Counted from the stretch's first letter, positions 23,778 through 37,189 are shown. The stretch is DNA of 64,000 bases from Sisyra terminalis (GCA_958496175.1 OY292278.1:12462001-12526000); one strand, 5' to 3'. A program made the numbers and translations. The notes: generated from the sequence alone by a model not told the origin.

Positions 23778-23850
23778 GCCTACGGGTGGCCGAGTGACCA
23801 AGGTTCCCACTCCAAAACCGATAGGTGTTGGTTTCGATTATCGATTCAAC
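23778..23850 (+). pseudogene. tRNA-like relic or SINE head
   Basis: GGTGGCCGAGTGACCAAGG matches the D-arm and A-box of serine/leucine-type tRNAs. An anticodon-loop-like CTCCAAA follows, then GGTTTCGATTATC in B-box position. The anticodon stem does not pair well and the acceptor ends do not match, so it is not a working tRNA gene. A tRNA-derived SINE head or tRNA pseudogene is the likely reading. No A-rich tail or duplication was identified. Confidence 0.5.
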
Positions 23851-25689
23851 CAAATTTTCGATATTTTTCGAAAACAGATATTTATTAATCCTAGAGTTGC
23901 TAAAGATCTTAGTAGTTATAAAACGATAATTAAAAGACAATTAAAAGTAGCAAATTTAAACTTCCCTTTTTTATGCCTAAAGGCCTATAAAGGCTTTTCT
24001 AAAGTTAATTGATAGCCAATTGTTAAATTTAGATTTTCTTGAAATTGATAAAGATATAATAGAAACTCTTTCTAAAATCTAAATTTCGGCAAAACAAAAA
24101 AGCAAACCGGTAAAAAAATTTCTCTCGAAAACTGAAAAGTTTCAAGCAATTCGTTTCGAATTAAACCATTCGTACCCACTTGTTTTAATTGCTTGGCTCA
24201 AAGAAAAGGCCACAGTATGGTGCATCAAATAATTGCTAATGAAAAAAAGATGAACACAACCGAACTAAAAACGAGTTTCATCAGAAAAGATAGTGAAAGT
24301 GAATTAATTTTCATTCGTTACATTTCCCAATTAAATGCGTTTTTCGGTTTGTTTTTCTTCCGCCATTTCCCTCTATCCGACGACACTTTTCCTTTTCATT
24401 ATTCTATTACATTTTTTTTCCCAATGCAATATCTTTTTTTTTGTTATAATATTTAAATAGCGGGCCCGACCGATTGCTCAATCCGAACCAGGGCCACGAA
24501 ATGCGTTTTTAAATATGCCAAGGTTTCTACGCATATCCGATACATATTTTTCTATACATTCTCAAAATTACCTATCGGTGTGCATGTTTTGTATGACTAA
24601 TACCGAACAATTTGAATATTCCTCATTTATTTTTTTGTGCGTAAGCCAAATCATAATGAGCATCTTTGTAACATTTGCTCCATTAACATGCATGGCCTTT
24701 AAACTTCATTGATGATATTCAACGATTCTTTACAATCTTTACAAGTCTTTTGTTGCGTTTTCCACTGAAAATTCGATGAGAAGAATTTTTAGAAGAGGAG
24801 TTTTTTTCAAAGACCGCAATATTCGTGCGTTTATATGCATGTATTACCACATACCAAATATTCATAATGAATCGGTAGTAGTCCATCGTTGCACTGACCC
24901 AGTTCTTATTTTAAAAGTAAATTTTGAATGTTTATTAATCAGATTAGCAGATAAATATTGAAGGTTTTTTTTTAAACATAGATATCTATTTTCTGAATGT
25001 GAAGATTTCAACATTTTATGTTCTTTATGATTTATGTGTTAAATAAAGAAAAACGCATAATTTATTCTGCGCATATTAAACTTTAACTTTCTTCTATTTA
25101 AAAATAGGTGGAACATAGCGGCAAAAGAAACACACCTTGCCGGTTTTATTTGCAATTATATCATTTTTTTTTTATGTAAACATAAGCTTTAAAATTTCTA
25201 AATTCGTACAATAGTTGTAAAGGAATAAAATTAAAATCCAAATAAAAAAAAAAATAAATAAAAATAATTTGAATTTTTAGACTCCTGAAAAATAAACGTG
25301 AGGTCAAAATTAACATTAAGTAGTTTATCGCAATATCTTTTTGAACCATCGAAAAAAATTGGCCGAAAATTTTTAGGTCAAGTAACTTGGAATTTTATTA
25401 TAATGTTTTATTGGTTCGATAACATCACGTTAGGCTTGAAACTTGCAAAAATTGGGTGAAATAAAATGCTTAAAAGTTCAACAATTGCTACGTTGGCCAA
25501 TAGGAAGTTGTGTGCCAAAGAAAATAAACTGCAAAAAAAAAACTTTCGATGCCAAAACACTATTTATTAAACTATCATAATCTGTATAATATTAAAATAA
25601 GTTCTTTTGTTCTATTGGCTTAATTGTGGAAGCAATTTTAGTGGACTACTGCAAAATGTTTTAAGGCCTGAAATTTTTCTGGATTTTTT
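23851..25689. other. Non-coding stretch
   Basis: Short open frames at 24193-24961 have no recognisable domain. A small GC-rich inverted motif (GGGCCCGACC...AACCAGGGCC, about 24463-24496) stands out but is unexplained. Confidence 0.45.
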
Positions 25690-26110
25690 TTTTCATAAAG
25701 CTGTCCATATATGCCCATCTAGGAGACAATGTCATTTTTTGGTAGTTTTACACTGATCATTACTATTGGATGGCAAGTGCTTTTATGGGTTATAAAATTA
25801 ATTTAGACGGATTTACTGGCGTTGATTTTTACTTGCGAATTTCTACTTCATAGGACTAATCTATTTAAGCAAATTTGAAGCTTTTCGATTGATTTTTCTA
25901 GAGTTTATGTCGGTATTGCATTTGCAATATCGTCCGAAAATGTAGCTGTTAATAGTTCACCTTTAATCAGGATATTAACCAAGTTTATTATGAACAGCAC
26001 TGGACCCAAAATGTTACCCTGGGTAGTATGATAAAAGTTTAGTAGTAACGCTACCCTGGTGATAGTATTTTTGAATTTGATGTAATAAGCAGGTAAAGTT
26101 AATGCCTTTG
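25690..26110 (-). pseudogene. Jockey-like reverse transcriptase fragment
   Basis: The minus strand reads TQGNILGPVLFIINL (about 26025-25980), then LLTATFSDDIANAIPT (about 25955-25905). Further down come EKSIEKLQICLNRLVL and, after stops, VKINASKSV and INFITHKSTCHPIVMISVKL. These correspond to the PQGS(I/V)LGP motif, the FADD catalytic box (here FSDD) and the IN..KS...F downstream block of jockey-clade RTs. Several in-frame stops and the A-to-S change show decay. The N-terminal part before PQGNILGP is barely readable. Confidence 0.82.
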
Positions 26111-27170
26111 AACTCGGTAGTATTAAGAAAAATATGTAACAAAAATTTGTTATTTAATTTTTAACTAACTTTCAAATAAAAATATTCAAACCATCTGCTC
26201 TTGTGGTTTATGTGCTTCACATTAAAAAATTCAAGTTTTTATATTTTAAGTGGATTGTTGAAAAGTTATAATTTTCAGAAATTGAGAAAAAAATTGGAAA
26301 AGTTCTAGGGGTTCTATAAACATTGAGGATCGATTCCTTAAAGATATTTTAATGAATACTTAAGTAGTTTATAGGTATAAATTATAAACTAATATCCAAA
26401 GATCCTGGAAATTTTACATCTCTACCTCCATTAGCTTTTGTTAGAAGAAAATAATTTAAAGTATATGAAAATTTATTTCATACTATTTTTAAAAAAATTT
26501 AAAAAAAAAATCAATAAAAAAAGTTATGTATTTGATTTTTATTTGACAAATTCAAAGCTTATTATTGCGATACTTTTATTACACAAAAATCTTAGTCAAT
26601 TATTTCATTTAAGTAACCTTTAATTCAATATTTTTTTTAATTTACATAAACTTAATTTTAAATTTTTACTGCCGATTTAAAAGTATTTTATTGATATAAT
26701 CTTTTAATTACAACTCATATATCGATATAATGCGTCGAATGACGTCAGAGCACAAAACATTACATATGTAAGTATACGTCTTCCAATATGCATATCGTAT
26801 CGACTCTAATTCTCATTGATCTCTTAAATGGGAGTGGCTTCACCTAAAATTTCAAATTTCATTAATCAAAACAAATGAACATCTGTAAATCTCGCAAACC
26901 GATTGGACAATAGTCTGTTGTATTGAACTGTGTACTTGCAGTCATCAGATATTATTGCAATGCTTGACTTATTTATACTTCATTTTTTTTTTAATTTATT
27001 AAACGTATTGGATTAAAAGCAAAAATGTGAATATAGTGATAATTAAAATATTAACAAATTAATCAAGATCACAAATGTTTTATTTAAGTAAGTGAAATGT
27101 TATTTAATTTAGGAAATCAGAAATCTTAATGCCAATAGTATTGGTTTGGATTCAATATTCAATTAAGATT
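26111..27170. other. AT-rich non-coding stretch
   Basis: No feature is recognised. Confidence 0.45.
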
Positions 27171-27545
27171 TTTCGGGGTACTACGATTCTTTCAGAATCA
27201 TAATTTGATGACCGATTCTTATAGATCTCAACAATATAAAACGAAATTGAAGAATAAAATTTTTCGATATTTCGCTTAGTTTTTAAGTAAATTCGAAAAT
27301 TTAATATCCGATATTGATGTTGTTAAAAGGGACAAGAGCCAAGAAAGTTTGCTTTTAGGCTGCACTCCTGGACACCTTGTTATAGTTTTATTCGCCAAAA
27401 AAAATAATTTTTAAGTATTGATTTATTTCTTTCACAAATTAAGCGAAATATCGAAAAATTATTCTAAATTTTCCTTTTATTTCTTCGAGATCTATAAGAA
27501 TTCGTAGTCAAATCCTGGCACCGGAAGAATCGTAGTTTTTCTGAG
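27171..27545. repeat. Foldback element, about 375 bp
   Basis: About 27171-27290 pairs with about 27425-27545; ACTACGATTCTTTC faces GGAAGAATCGTAGT, and TTTTTCGATATTTCGCTTA faces TAAGCGAAATATCGAAAAA. The roughly 130-bp centre is more complex (CTGCACTCCTGGACACC). There is no open frame, and the class is unknown. Confidence 0.82.
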
Positions 27546-30500
27546 ATTTAACTGAAAAATTTATTTTTAAATCAAAATAATTGAAAGATCTAGGACTATA
27601 AACATGGAAAGTCGAATCCAGTTAGATACTTATCCAATATCCCTAAAATTTCTCTAACTTTCTTATCATTTTTAAATATTTGTTGTTCTTTATATTTTTT
27701 ATTCATTCTACTCATATAAAAGAGCTTTTCTTTGCATACTTCACACAAATATTAAAATTTGAATAATTAAAAAAAATGCAAGAAAAAATATTATGGAACA
27801 AATATCTTAAAAATTAATTTCCATAGTATTTTTGAAAGTTAATAGTGGTAAATTTTTTTAATTAATCAACACGTTAATTAAAATATTAAAGTTTTAAATC
27901 AATCTTTAATCTAAATTTTTAGGTAGAAATATTTTATATTTTTCACTTATATTTAATTTTTCGCAAAAACCAATTGAGATAGAGATCTGAAACTTTAAAG
28001 AACTTAGTGTTTAATTAGTACCTACCTATAGATCTGAAAAGTATGATAAAAATATTTTCTGGAACTGATTCACAATACTTATAGAGCGTTAAGCTCTTTG
28101 GTGAAAAACATGAACTTCTTTTCAAAACTTAAGATTGTCCATAACTTTGAATGGGAATTTATAATTTAATGATTTATTCTGAAATATAATTCAGCTTTAA
28201 AATTTGTATTTTAGTAAGAGCTTTAATCATTGTTTGAATAAATTTTTTTTAATGATTTTATCACTAGTTCAACATTAATTATTGTTATGCATAGTGTTGC
28301 TGTCGGGTATTTTTAGATTAACTTAATTATTTATTGTATAGTTCTTTATATTTTGTATCATTTTTTTTGAATCAATTTGCAGTAGCAAAAATATCATAAA
28401 TGATTTATTTAATTTCCAAAAAAATATCATCAAATTCATAAGTTTTTATTAAGCTTTATATATTGTTGTGGGTTGTTTTTATAAAAAGCAGTAGGTACTT
28501 TCAAAATTAATACTAAGAATTCTATCATTTTTCAATGTCTAATTTTAGAACATACCTACTTCAAAGTTGATATTTTATTGGATATCATTTGACGCATAAA
28601 TATATAGAAAAATAAATAAATCTTATGTTCCACTTTGCGTATTTTATTCAGCCATAAATCAAATGATGAATAATTTTCAGGAAATTACTTTAAATATTTG
28701 TGTTTATTTACATATTAACATATGTATGTACACGAGTGAAAAATATTACGTTTTTATTTAATATATTTTCGTCGGTTTGTAACTTCTCATATCTATTGCA
28801 TGCACGCATTTTTATAAATGTTGTGTTCATAAAAAATCGTTCTGGACGTTTCCTTTGAATATTAACCATGAAAAAAATTTAATAAATTACTAACGTAAAT
28901 GACAAACGTATAGGTAATACGCGCCCGTTTGGCATAAAATGCAAATGAAGTCTATTCGCCCATTCGCGAAAACCGATTCAATGTGGAAAAAATTTGGTCC
29001 GAAAACAGGTTCACGCATTTTGATATGACAGCTTTTGGATTTTATCTCGATAATAAATTTCATTTTTGGAAATTTCTAATTTAATTGATTTTTGTGGGTA
29101 TACTTAAAGACTTAATGCAAGATAGTACCGTAGTGATCATAAATTTTGAGATTTTTTTTTGAGTCTTTTAATACTTTTGGAGTGAATATAAAAGTTTGGA
29201 ATTTTAATGGATTTGCGTTGCGAAAATGGGGGTGTAAGCTAGGTGTGTAAACATTACGTATTTATGTATATCAATATAAAAAAAAATATAAACATAAAAA
29301 CTCCTGGCATTAGTCTTTCTTTTTATAACTGTGGTGTCAATCTTGATTAAAAATAATTAAGATTTCAAAATGCCAACAAAGCAAATAATGTAAAAAATAA
29401 ATGAAAATACAAATTGAAAAACAGATTTAGAAGTTTCTTCGAAAATTTTTTCTTAATTTTTCTTAGAATTGAGCAATTTTTGAACAATTGGCTCATCAAT
29501 ACATTGAATATTTGAGCTTAATGCATTTTTCCTTAATGCCAGTAGCTGGTATTGCTCATTTTAGCAATACAATGCAGCACAAAATTACATAAATTCAATT
29601 AATATGTAACATGCCACATAATTTTGTTCCAAAATTTATGCCAAAAAATGCCTTTAAACTAAACCAGGGGTGATGGTCTTGCCTGTCCTCTTCCTGTACT
29701 TGTTCAAAACAATTACGATTATACAATGATTATAAACTTGCTAAAAAGAGAAAATTACGTCCCAAAAATTATAAATATTTTTATGCAAAGTGCAAAAATT
29801 CGAATGTAAAACTTGATTAGACAAATGATAAATTAGCAGCTGCGTTTGGGAATGAGGTTAAAAACCGAATTTTTATGAAACTTTTTCTTTTAATTTGCTT
29901 GAATGTGTTTTATGATTATATACTGCCATTAGTCGTGCGTAATAAGTGCCATTAAATGGAAAAGAGTTTTGTTGATGTTATCTACATCATCAATAAAATT
30001 AAATTATTATACCAACATTAAAATTTGGATGAAGAAAGACAAAAAGCCGGTAGGTAACAGCTGTAAATAAATAAATAGAAGTACATTTATACATACCTAC
30101 AAAACGTGTACAAAGCAAATACAACTGTACTTTTTTTGTTGGTATCGGTTCAATGTGTTATTTTCTCTAATAAATAATTAATTTTGCATTATGTCTATTG
30201 TTGCCAAATTTCTCATTGAAAATTCAGTTAATACATTTGAATTATTTTTAGAAAAGAATCGGACAATGTTGTATTTCAATATGAAATGCACAATTTGGTA
30301 GTTGTATTGAGTGGGATTTTGGTGCAATAGTTGCAAAATTAGAAAATTTTTAATCGACCATCTTTTGAAATTTTAAATTCATTTTCAAATGATTTTCTTA
30401 CACTTCTATAGTGGCAATAATCCATCAATTCTTTTGTTTAATTCAAAAAAACAGCTTTTAAAACAATTGGAGACTCAAAAAATCCAAACTTAAATAGTAG

Positions 30501-33224
30501 ATCATTCGAATTATTGGAGAAAACAATATTACATAAAAACCAAATTAAGTTTTGAAATGCCTTTTGGGACCATAATAAGTCAAAAAAAAACCATTGGGAC
30601 GAGAAAAGTGATATAATTAGATGGGGTAGGCACTAGAATATAGGGAGAAAATCTTAGAAAACGAATAATCGTAGGGCTAGAAAAATGGCTTAAAGAATTT
30701 TTAGCAAAATTCTACCAACTTGAAAATTTAAGACAATATTCTTGAAATGTGGCAAAAGTTTATAAGACAATTAAAAGTCGTTTTTTTTTTGAAGCCATGA
30801 ATTCCATAAAACCCCTTAGATAATGAAAGCTTTTAATGGTCATAATCAAAAGCTTTTAAATCTTGGGTAGAATGAAATCAGAATGCATGGAGATCTAAGA
30901 ACAGGATACCAGAATTTCAGAAACATTCCCAAACCATAGGGATCATTAGTGAATCAAATGTAAGCAGGAAATGTGGTAAGGAAGAGAAAATTACCTCTAT
31001 TGCACTATTTGACGGTTCAGCTAAGACTTTAAGTTGTCTCAGCTATTTGGGTCACCTGGGCATGAGCTTAGAAATATAAACAACGACCCAATTGTCTATA
31101 TGTTGAGATTTATCCCAAAAGCAGGCCTGACCAATTGGAACTTGTAACAAAACTACCCAGAGAAACCCTGAAGGCCCCCAAAACAATAAAACTTAGATCT
31201 CCTGGGCTTAGACTAAAATGTTATCCTACAACCTAGAAGTTTTGATGGAAAAACTTATTTTTCCTTTAAATCTCAAATTTGAAGTCCCTGCAGCAAAATT
31301 TTGTGTTTTAATGAAACTCCTTTCAAAATGATCCTTAGAAAGTATAGAATTTTTTTTTGGGATTTCCTCTCTAAGATTTGCCGTTACCAAATGATCAATT
31401 AGATCAACTTTAGGCATTTTTATATTCTGATGATCTAAGAAAACTTACAAAATTGATATTGAAAGAAATACTTTTTTTTTGATGCCTATAGGGATTATTT
31501 GGAATCAAGTTTCCAATAAATAAAAAACCAAATTGAAGAAAGACATATAAGTTGTCATATTAAAATAAACATAGTAACTTTGAATTGATTATATTCAATC
31601 AGTCGAATAACTGCTTTAAAATCTTTAATAATTCAAGTTTTAATTAACATTTATAATCCTGATTTCGATGAGTTTAAAGCCAATTTTCTAGGACTTTAAA
31701 TAGCTAATTTAACGAAAAAAAAAATTCCCATGAAAACTAATGTTTTTGTCATTAATTTTGTCCAAAATACTCAAACGATTTTCTTGATTTTGTCACACTG
31801 ATTATTTCAATTTTCATAATTTATTGATGATTAATTATCAAGGACATTGAAGTTCCCATTTGAATTTTTATCGAAAACCTTGTGAATTCAGGATTTGAAC
31901 GAGGAAATTTACATTAATTAGTGAAGAAAATTTTTTTCGTCAAACTTGTGTTTGACCGGAAACTGTGTTCATGTTTAGGATCGCTTACAATATGTAATTA
32001 ATTCCTTAAGCAGATCGCAAGATTTAGATATTAGTAAAATTCAATTGCCCAAAAGTGGGCATTTGAAATGTGTGTAGTAAAAAAATATATCATCTACGAA
32101 TTAATTAAATCTTTTTTTTTATGACCCACGCAATTTTGGTTTTTTCTCTTTGTCGTGTTTGATGATACGCACCAACGATGTTCATCTTCGAGAGATAATT
32201 AATTGAACCATATATAGAGAGATAGAGAAAGACAAACGGTTGGATATAATAATCATAAAGCCTATTTAAGATTCAAGTTATATTTTTCAACTCACAATAC
32301 GCAACTGACATTTAGAATTTTAATGAAGTACAACATTCTTTCAAGTTATTTTTTTTGCTGTTGCTATACACATACATATATACCCACAAATTGGTATTAG
32401 CTATAAATTGGACATCCTTAATAATTCGCAACAGCCTATACGCATATTTATGAGCCGCTTATGAAGACAAACTCTCACATACGCATCAAATTACGGCCGA
32501 AGCATTTTTCAATTTATCTTCTCTCTTTTCTTGCAGGTGTATTTTCTAATGACTATGTAATAAAGTTTGACAAATTAATTACAATTGCCAATGTGGTTTG
32601 AAGTTTTTATTATACATGTGAAACCTATTAATTTTTAATGTTTTAAGGGAAAACAGGGCATTTTGATTCGACATTAAAATGAATTAAAGTCTCATCCACG
32701 TGTGGGTAACTCCTCAATCTATATCATGACATCATCCTGCGTTTCAAAACCTAAATTTATGACCGAAAACTTGATTTCAACGAAAAATTTTCGCCTGGAA
32801 AACCTTCACCTTAAAATCAAATTGAAAATTTGATTTACTTTATACCTAATAATATCAATAATGAATAAAAAAAATACATACTCTTCTTTGAAAAATGTAT
32901 GTGTGAACATTTTGATTATTTTTACGATCATATTAACACTTTCTAGACACATTTATAGCTTTGCAAACTATAAATATAATGCTTGAAATTACGAAGCACA
33001 ATATTTTGTAAAACGATATTAAAGAAAAATAATAAAAGCGATTTAACGACCACTTTTTGATAGATCAATCAAATAATTAATTTCATAAGTCAACAATGGC
33101 AACAAAAAATTTTTCCAAGACAAAAACATTTTGCAGTAATTTTTGAAAAGAAAACCGATTATTTCGATTTCCATTAACAATAATTCTTTTGTAGCACAAT
33201 TTTTGAAACTAGGAAACTCATGAA
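27546..33224. other. Long AT-rich stretch, no supported gene
   Basis: No gene or clear repeat boundary. A more complex segment at about 30800-31430 contains a plus-strand IALFDGSAKTL...SQLFGSPGHELRNIN reading that weakly recalls a LINE RNase H domain; I do not call it. A strong acceptor-like sequence (TTCTCTCTTTTCTTGCAG|GTGTAT) lies at 32519-32542 without a clear exon behind it. Confidence 0.4.
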
Positions 33225-33780
33225 TAAATTTTGTATAGCCATAATTCATTTATATTCTAAGAATTGCCAATTTTATTAAATAAAATATAAAGAATAAGAA
33301 TATTCTCTGAAGTAAAAATAGTTCGAATGTTTGGTCGAAAGTATATTTTCCGGTATCTCATAAGAAAAAAACCATAGATAAATTCGGATTTAAGCTATCA
33401 AGGAAATTGTTTGCCGGTTGAACTGCATCCAATTATTAAATAATAACAAACAATTCGTGCAGCTAATCGGTGACAAATCGATGCCTTCAAAATATGGGTT
33501 AAATTTTGCATAGCCAAAATTTAATTTTATTTCGAAGAATTGCTAATTTATTTAAATAAAATTTAACGAATAAGAATATCCACTGAAGTCTGAAGTTTAA
33601 CTGCTCGAATATTTTCTAGAAAGTATATTTTCCGGTATCTTATAAGAACAAACCATAGATAAACTCGGATTTAAGTTACCAAGGAAATTATTTGCCTGTT
33701 GTATTGCATCCAATTATTGAGTAATGACAAACTATTCGTACATTTGATCGGCGATGAAATTATTTTTTTAAAATGTGGGT
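33225..33780. repeat. Tandem duplication, two units of about 280 bp
   Basis: About 33225-33505 and 33506-33780 align end to end. Shared blocks are AAATTTTG.ATAGCCA, GAAAGTATATTTTCCGGTATC, ACCATAGATAAA(T/C)TCGG and TGCATCCAATTATT(A/G)A. The copies differ at roughly 10-15 percent of positions. Non-coding. Confidence 0.9.
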
Positions 33781-33879
33781 TTGGAGGAAAACACTGCGGA
33801 TCTCATAGACAACTAAAAAAAAAAAATTCTCTACCAGGAACGAAATAAAGCCAATCTAAAGACTCTCTTCACTAAAGTA

Positions 33880-34135
33880 TGGACAAATCCTCAGATTTTC
33901 TGGGTATATCACACATCACGAATCCATGGAAAAACGGATGGTACATGAGGACCTGAAATGGTGTAAAAGCTCATTGATTTGAGTTTCGCATCCACAATTT
34001 GTCAGGTGGAAGAGCAGAATCGTTGGGGAAAAACCATTCAGTGGGTTCTAAAAAATTCTAGTGCTCCCGGAATGACAGCCATTTTGGTCATATATTGGCA
34101 GCGATGTTTGGATTAAGAAGAAGAAGATTATGTGA
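33880..34135 (+). pseudogene. Possible RTE-like ORF2 C-terminal remnant
   Basis: One plus frame reads ILRFSGYITHHESMEKRMVH then EDLKWCKSS, and later FVRWKSRIVGEKPFSGF. This resembles the end of RTE-type proteins (RYFGH..R....(M)E..(I)(I)QG followed by RW.DRI), with the C-terminal lysine run IKKKKIM at 34116-34135. Stops are frequent. The assignment rests on pattern only. Confidence 0.42.
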
Positions 34136-34801
34136 ATAAATTGAGCTTTTCTGGCTCAGAGAACTGTTACAGACCATAAAAACATATTCATAGCACTATA
34201 GGTAAAACTTTTCTCGAATTTTACACGACTGAAAGGCAATTCTTTGTATGTCTTGAAGACTCTGCAACTGATCTTCGAAACGTAATATAGAAAATTTCCC
34301 AGGAATGAATTTTGGTACCTTTGGTTTTATGGTGTAAACGACGGATCTTCTAGTTGTCAAAAGTATCAGAAGGGCAAAATTCTCAGATAATACTTCGAGT
34401 CACAATTAATAGATTAAAGAATTATCAAATACATATGTCACATGACTAAATTTCTTTATTGAATACAATGCGTTTGTTAAATAAAGAAATTGAGTCAAAT
34501 GACATCTAATTATTTATTAACTCAAAAAGCACTTAAAAGCAGTCTAAGAGCAAATTGGTCAAACAAAACAATCAAGAAATAAAAACATGTTTTTGGTACC
34601 AATTTTTTTCCTGGGTATAGCATTAAAAAATAAAACCCAGAAAAAAACAGCCTTTGGCAAACTATTGTAATTGGTTATAGATAAAACTGTTCGAACAATA
34701 TTTTTTAAATGTTTTCCATGAATTACTTTCTATTGATATCGTTATATATTAAAAACATAATTGTTACTCAATTTTAATACTTTTGTAGTTGAATTAAAAA
34801 G

Positions 34802-35179
34802 ATTACTTTGTTTAATATCAGGATTACAGGTTATTGGAAATACAGTTAAATTAATTTCAACAATTTTTAATTTGTAACGTTTCGTCTTTATTCTTAAGAC
34901 TTTATCAAGGTCTGAAAAATATTATAATAATTAACAACATACATAAACATACTTAACATATAATAATTAGTTTGCAATAATATTATTATATGTAAATTAT
35001 GTTGTTAATTATTATAATATTTTTCAGAGTTTGATAAAGTCTTAAGAATAAAGACGAAACGTTGCAAATCAATAATTGTTTAAATTAATTTTACTGTAAT
35101 TCCAAATACTCGTGATCCTGATATTGTTATTATTTTTATTTATACTGGAATTGAACCTTACATAAAATTACTTTGTTTA
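34802..35179. mobile_element. Palindromic element with hammerhead-like motifs, 13-bp TSD
   Basis: ATTACTTTGTTTA occurs at 34802-34814 and 35167-35179. The 352-bp body is nearly all palindrome: about 34817-34970 pairs with about 34985-35137. Each arm holds a GUCUUAAGAAUAAAGAC hairpin followed by GAAACGUU (minus strand 34876-34910, plus strand 35030-35063). The preceding core reads UUGAUAAAG rather than CUGAUGAAG in both arms, so the motif is either a variant or dead. Non-coding. Confidence 0.85.
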
Positions 35180-36127
35180 TTAGTTCACAATAGTTTTATC
35201 TTGGGTAAATTTAAAAAAAAAAAATTATGGTTAGTATGTGGACAACTTAGTCCTCCATTTCCGATATATCTGAACTATTTTGACTTCAATTATAACGATG
35301 GATCATGATTTATGGTTGTTTAATTCAATCCAGAAATCAAATTTTATCCAAAATATTTCAGAACAAAAGTTGTATAAAAAAATTAATTCTTTGATTTATC
35401 CAAAAAAAAAATCCTCTTTAATAGCAACTGTATAATAGGTTATAGCATGTATATCAGTATAATATTAGTAAAATGCCTTTTCTTCATTTTTAAGTCGTTA
35501 TACCGGTAGTTTTTACTGTAAAAACATCATTCTGGATGACATTTACTGATGTTTTTTTCATAATCAGTAATTAAAAAAATTACTAGGAACCATACTAGGA
35601 AAAAATCAAAAAATGTATATAATAAACTACAGTTCCTTTGAATAAACCAATATAATTACAAACAACGGTCTTACCATTCTAAGTCCCCTTTTTCTTGCCC
35701 AAAATACCAATTACAATAATCGTCTTAAATGTTTAAAACAATAATTTCAAGAAGTCTACAACATTATCCCTTAATTTTTACGATACAGTTAAAGCAAATT
35801 ACGCAATGAACACTAAAAGCCCATCTTCCATTCTGTTGTTCTTTTAAATTTCAAACTTCTCATAAAATATAAAAAAACACCAATCGGACTTTCTTTGTGT
35901 GCCTTCCTAACCGTTTTAATTACTAATTGAATGCGTGTACGTTACGATGTTTTTACGTATTTAATATTCTCTTTTAATTCCAATTTGAATTGATTATTTT
36001 CATCGTTTTCTCAAGGTTTCCCTTAACGCATTATTTTTAAAAGTAAGGAAAATGTTGTTTTATTTGAGTTTTCCAAATGCTTTATGGTACACCCAAGAAA
36101 AATATAATTTTTTTAACTTTTAAAAAG
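35180..36127. other. Non-coding stretch
   Basis: No feature is recognised. Confidence 0.45.
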
Positions 36128-36485
36128 ATTATTTATTTAAATAAGAAGACAATTCTGGTTGTTTACGATCCATTTTTTTTATTTATTATTCAAATTAGTT
36201 ACGTTTCGTTACGTATCGTAACTTCATCAGGCTTCTTGAATCACCAAAAATATAATTTTTTCAATTTAAATTCAATTAAACAAAAAAAAATGAAAAAAAA
36301 TTAAAAGAAAGTAGCTAAATTGAATATTGAAAAAATATTAAATAAAAAAAAATGATTTTTTTTTAAATGTTTTCCTTATGATTATCACCGAATATGTGCC
36401 AATTTTATGAGTATTTTTAAAACTGAGATCTGAGATCACTGAGATAAAAGCTGAGATCTGAATTTTATCATCTATTATTTAATTA
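36128..36485 (-). mobile_element. Hammerhead-bearing element, family A
   Basis: The body (36140-36473) begins with AATAAGAAGACAATTC and ends with GAATTTTATCATCT, the same ends as the copy at 21949-22314. The flanks ATTATTTATTTA (36128-36139) and ATTATTTAATTA (36474-36485) match at 11 of 12 bases, again a 12-bp duplication. The right half is a degraded inverted copy. Confidence 0.78.
36201..36230 (-). ncRNA. Hammerhead-like ribozyme motif, family A
   Basis: Minus strand: CUGAUGA, A, GUUACG-AUA-CGUAAC, GAAAC, GUAACUAA. It is identical to the motif at 13250 through the core and stem II. Confidence 0.6.
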
Positions 36486-36648
36486 GTCTTATAATAGGAA
36501 AAGGATTACTAAGATATACAATATAAAAGATATATTGCAGTCCAATTTATGTAGTATAATTTAATATAATAATATATAAAAATCATACCACAAACATAAA
36601 TTTGAACAGAAGTTCAAACAAAAATATTCGTGACGTATTGCCCAGATA

Positions 36649-36677
36649 CGTATTTCGATTGCCAAGCAATCTTCACA
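36649..36677 (-). ncRNA. Hammerhead-like motif, core lost (left arm)
   Basis: Minus strand: UGUGAAG in place of CUGAUGAAG, then a perfect stem II GAUUGC-UUG-GCAAUC, GAAAU and ACGUAU. The stem is intact but the core is changed. Confidence 0.42.
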
Positions 36678-36749
36678 AATGATTCACACAATGATTCATG
36701 TGAATGATTACAAAGCAGTTACGGAGTGATCCAAACTACTTGATGATCA

Positions 36750-36780
36750 CTGATGAAGCTTGCTTGGCAATCGAAATACG
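36750..36780 (+). ncRNA. Hammerhead-like ribozyme motif (right arm)
   Basis: CUGAUGA, A, GCUUGC-UUG-GCAAUC (one C-U mismatch), GAAA, then UACGUAUC. UACGUA is a perfect palindrome after A15.1 and is followed by UC, which fits a minimal type I hammerhead working as a dimer with cleavage after UC. This is the copy where a plausible cleavage site is easiest to place. Confidence 0.58.
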
Positions 36781-36924
36781 TATCTGGGCATTACGTCACG
36801 AATATTTTTGTTTGAACTTCTGTTCAAATTTATGTTTGTGATATGATTTTTATATATTATAATATTAAATTATACTACATAAATTGGACTGCAATATATC
36901 TTATATTTTGTATACACAATATAA

Positions 36925-37189
36925 CTGTTCAAAGTCAGCGAAAAAATCTTATTTTGATTACTTAGAGGTTTTAAAAGTGCATTATTTGAATTATAATCTG
37001 GATTTCCTTGATCAATAGTTTAATACAAATGAAAGAAAAAACTTAAAACATTAATAAAGAATGAAAAAATAATGATTTTAACATTTATACTTTCGATTGC
37101 TTTGACAATTGAAAATGTTTTTAAAATAAAATTGGTAAATATTTGGTAATAATTATAAGGAATACTTTTCAAAAAAAAAAAAAAGGAAT
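36925..37189. other. AT-rich spacer
   Basis: Nothing is recognised. Confidence 0.45.

Larger units (their letters stand above)
36515..36924. mobile_element. Palindromic element with a hammerhead-like motif at its centre
   Basis: About 36513-36670 is the reverse complement of about 36757-36912 with very few differences, around an 85-bp spacer. The possible flanking repeats TATACAATATAA (36515-36526) and TACACAATATAA (36913-36924) match at 11 of 12, although they overlap the palindrome ends. The high arm identity suggests a younger copy than its relatives. Non-coding. Confidence 0.82.

Noticed and set aside
30980..31160. Possible RNase H domain of a LINE (SPGHE block after LFDGSAK)
   Set aside because: The spacing between the two motifs is far too short and other conserved residues are missing; one resemblance is not enough.
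32519..32542. Second ratchet-like site (TTCTTGCAG|GTGTAT)
   Set aside because: The acceptor part is good, but GTGTAT is a poor donor and no downstream donor defines an exon.
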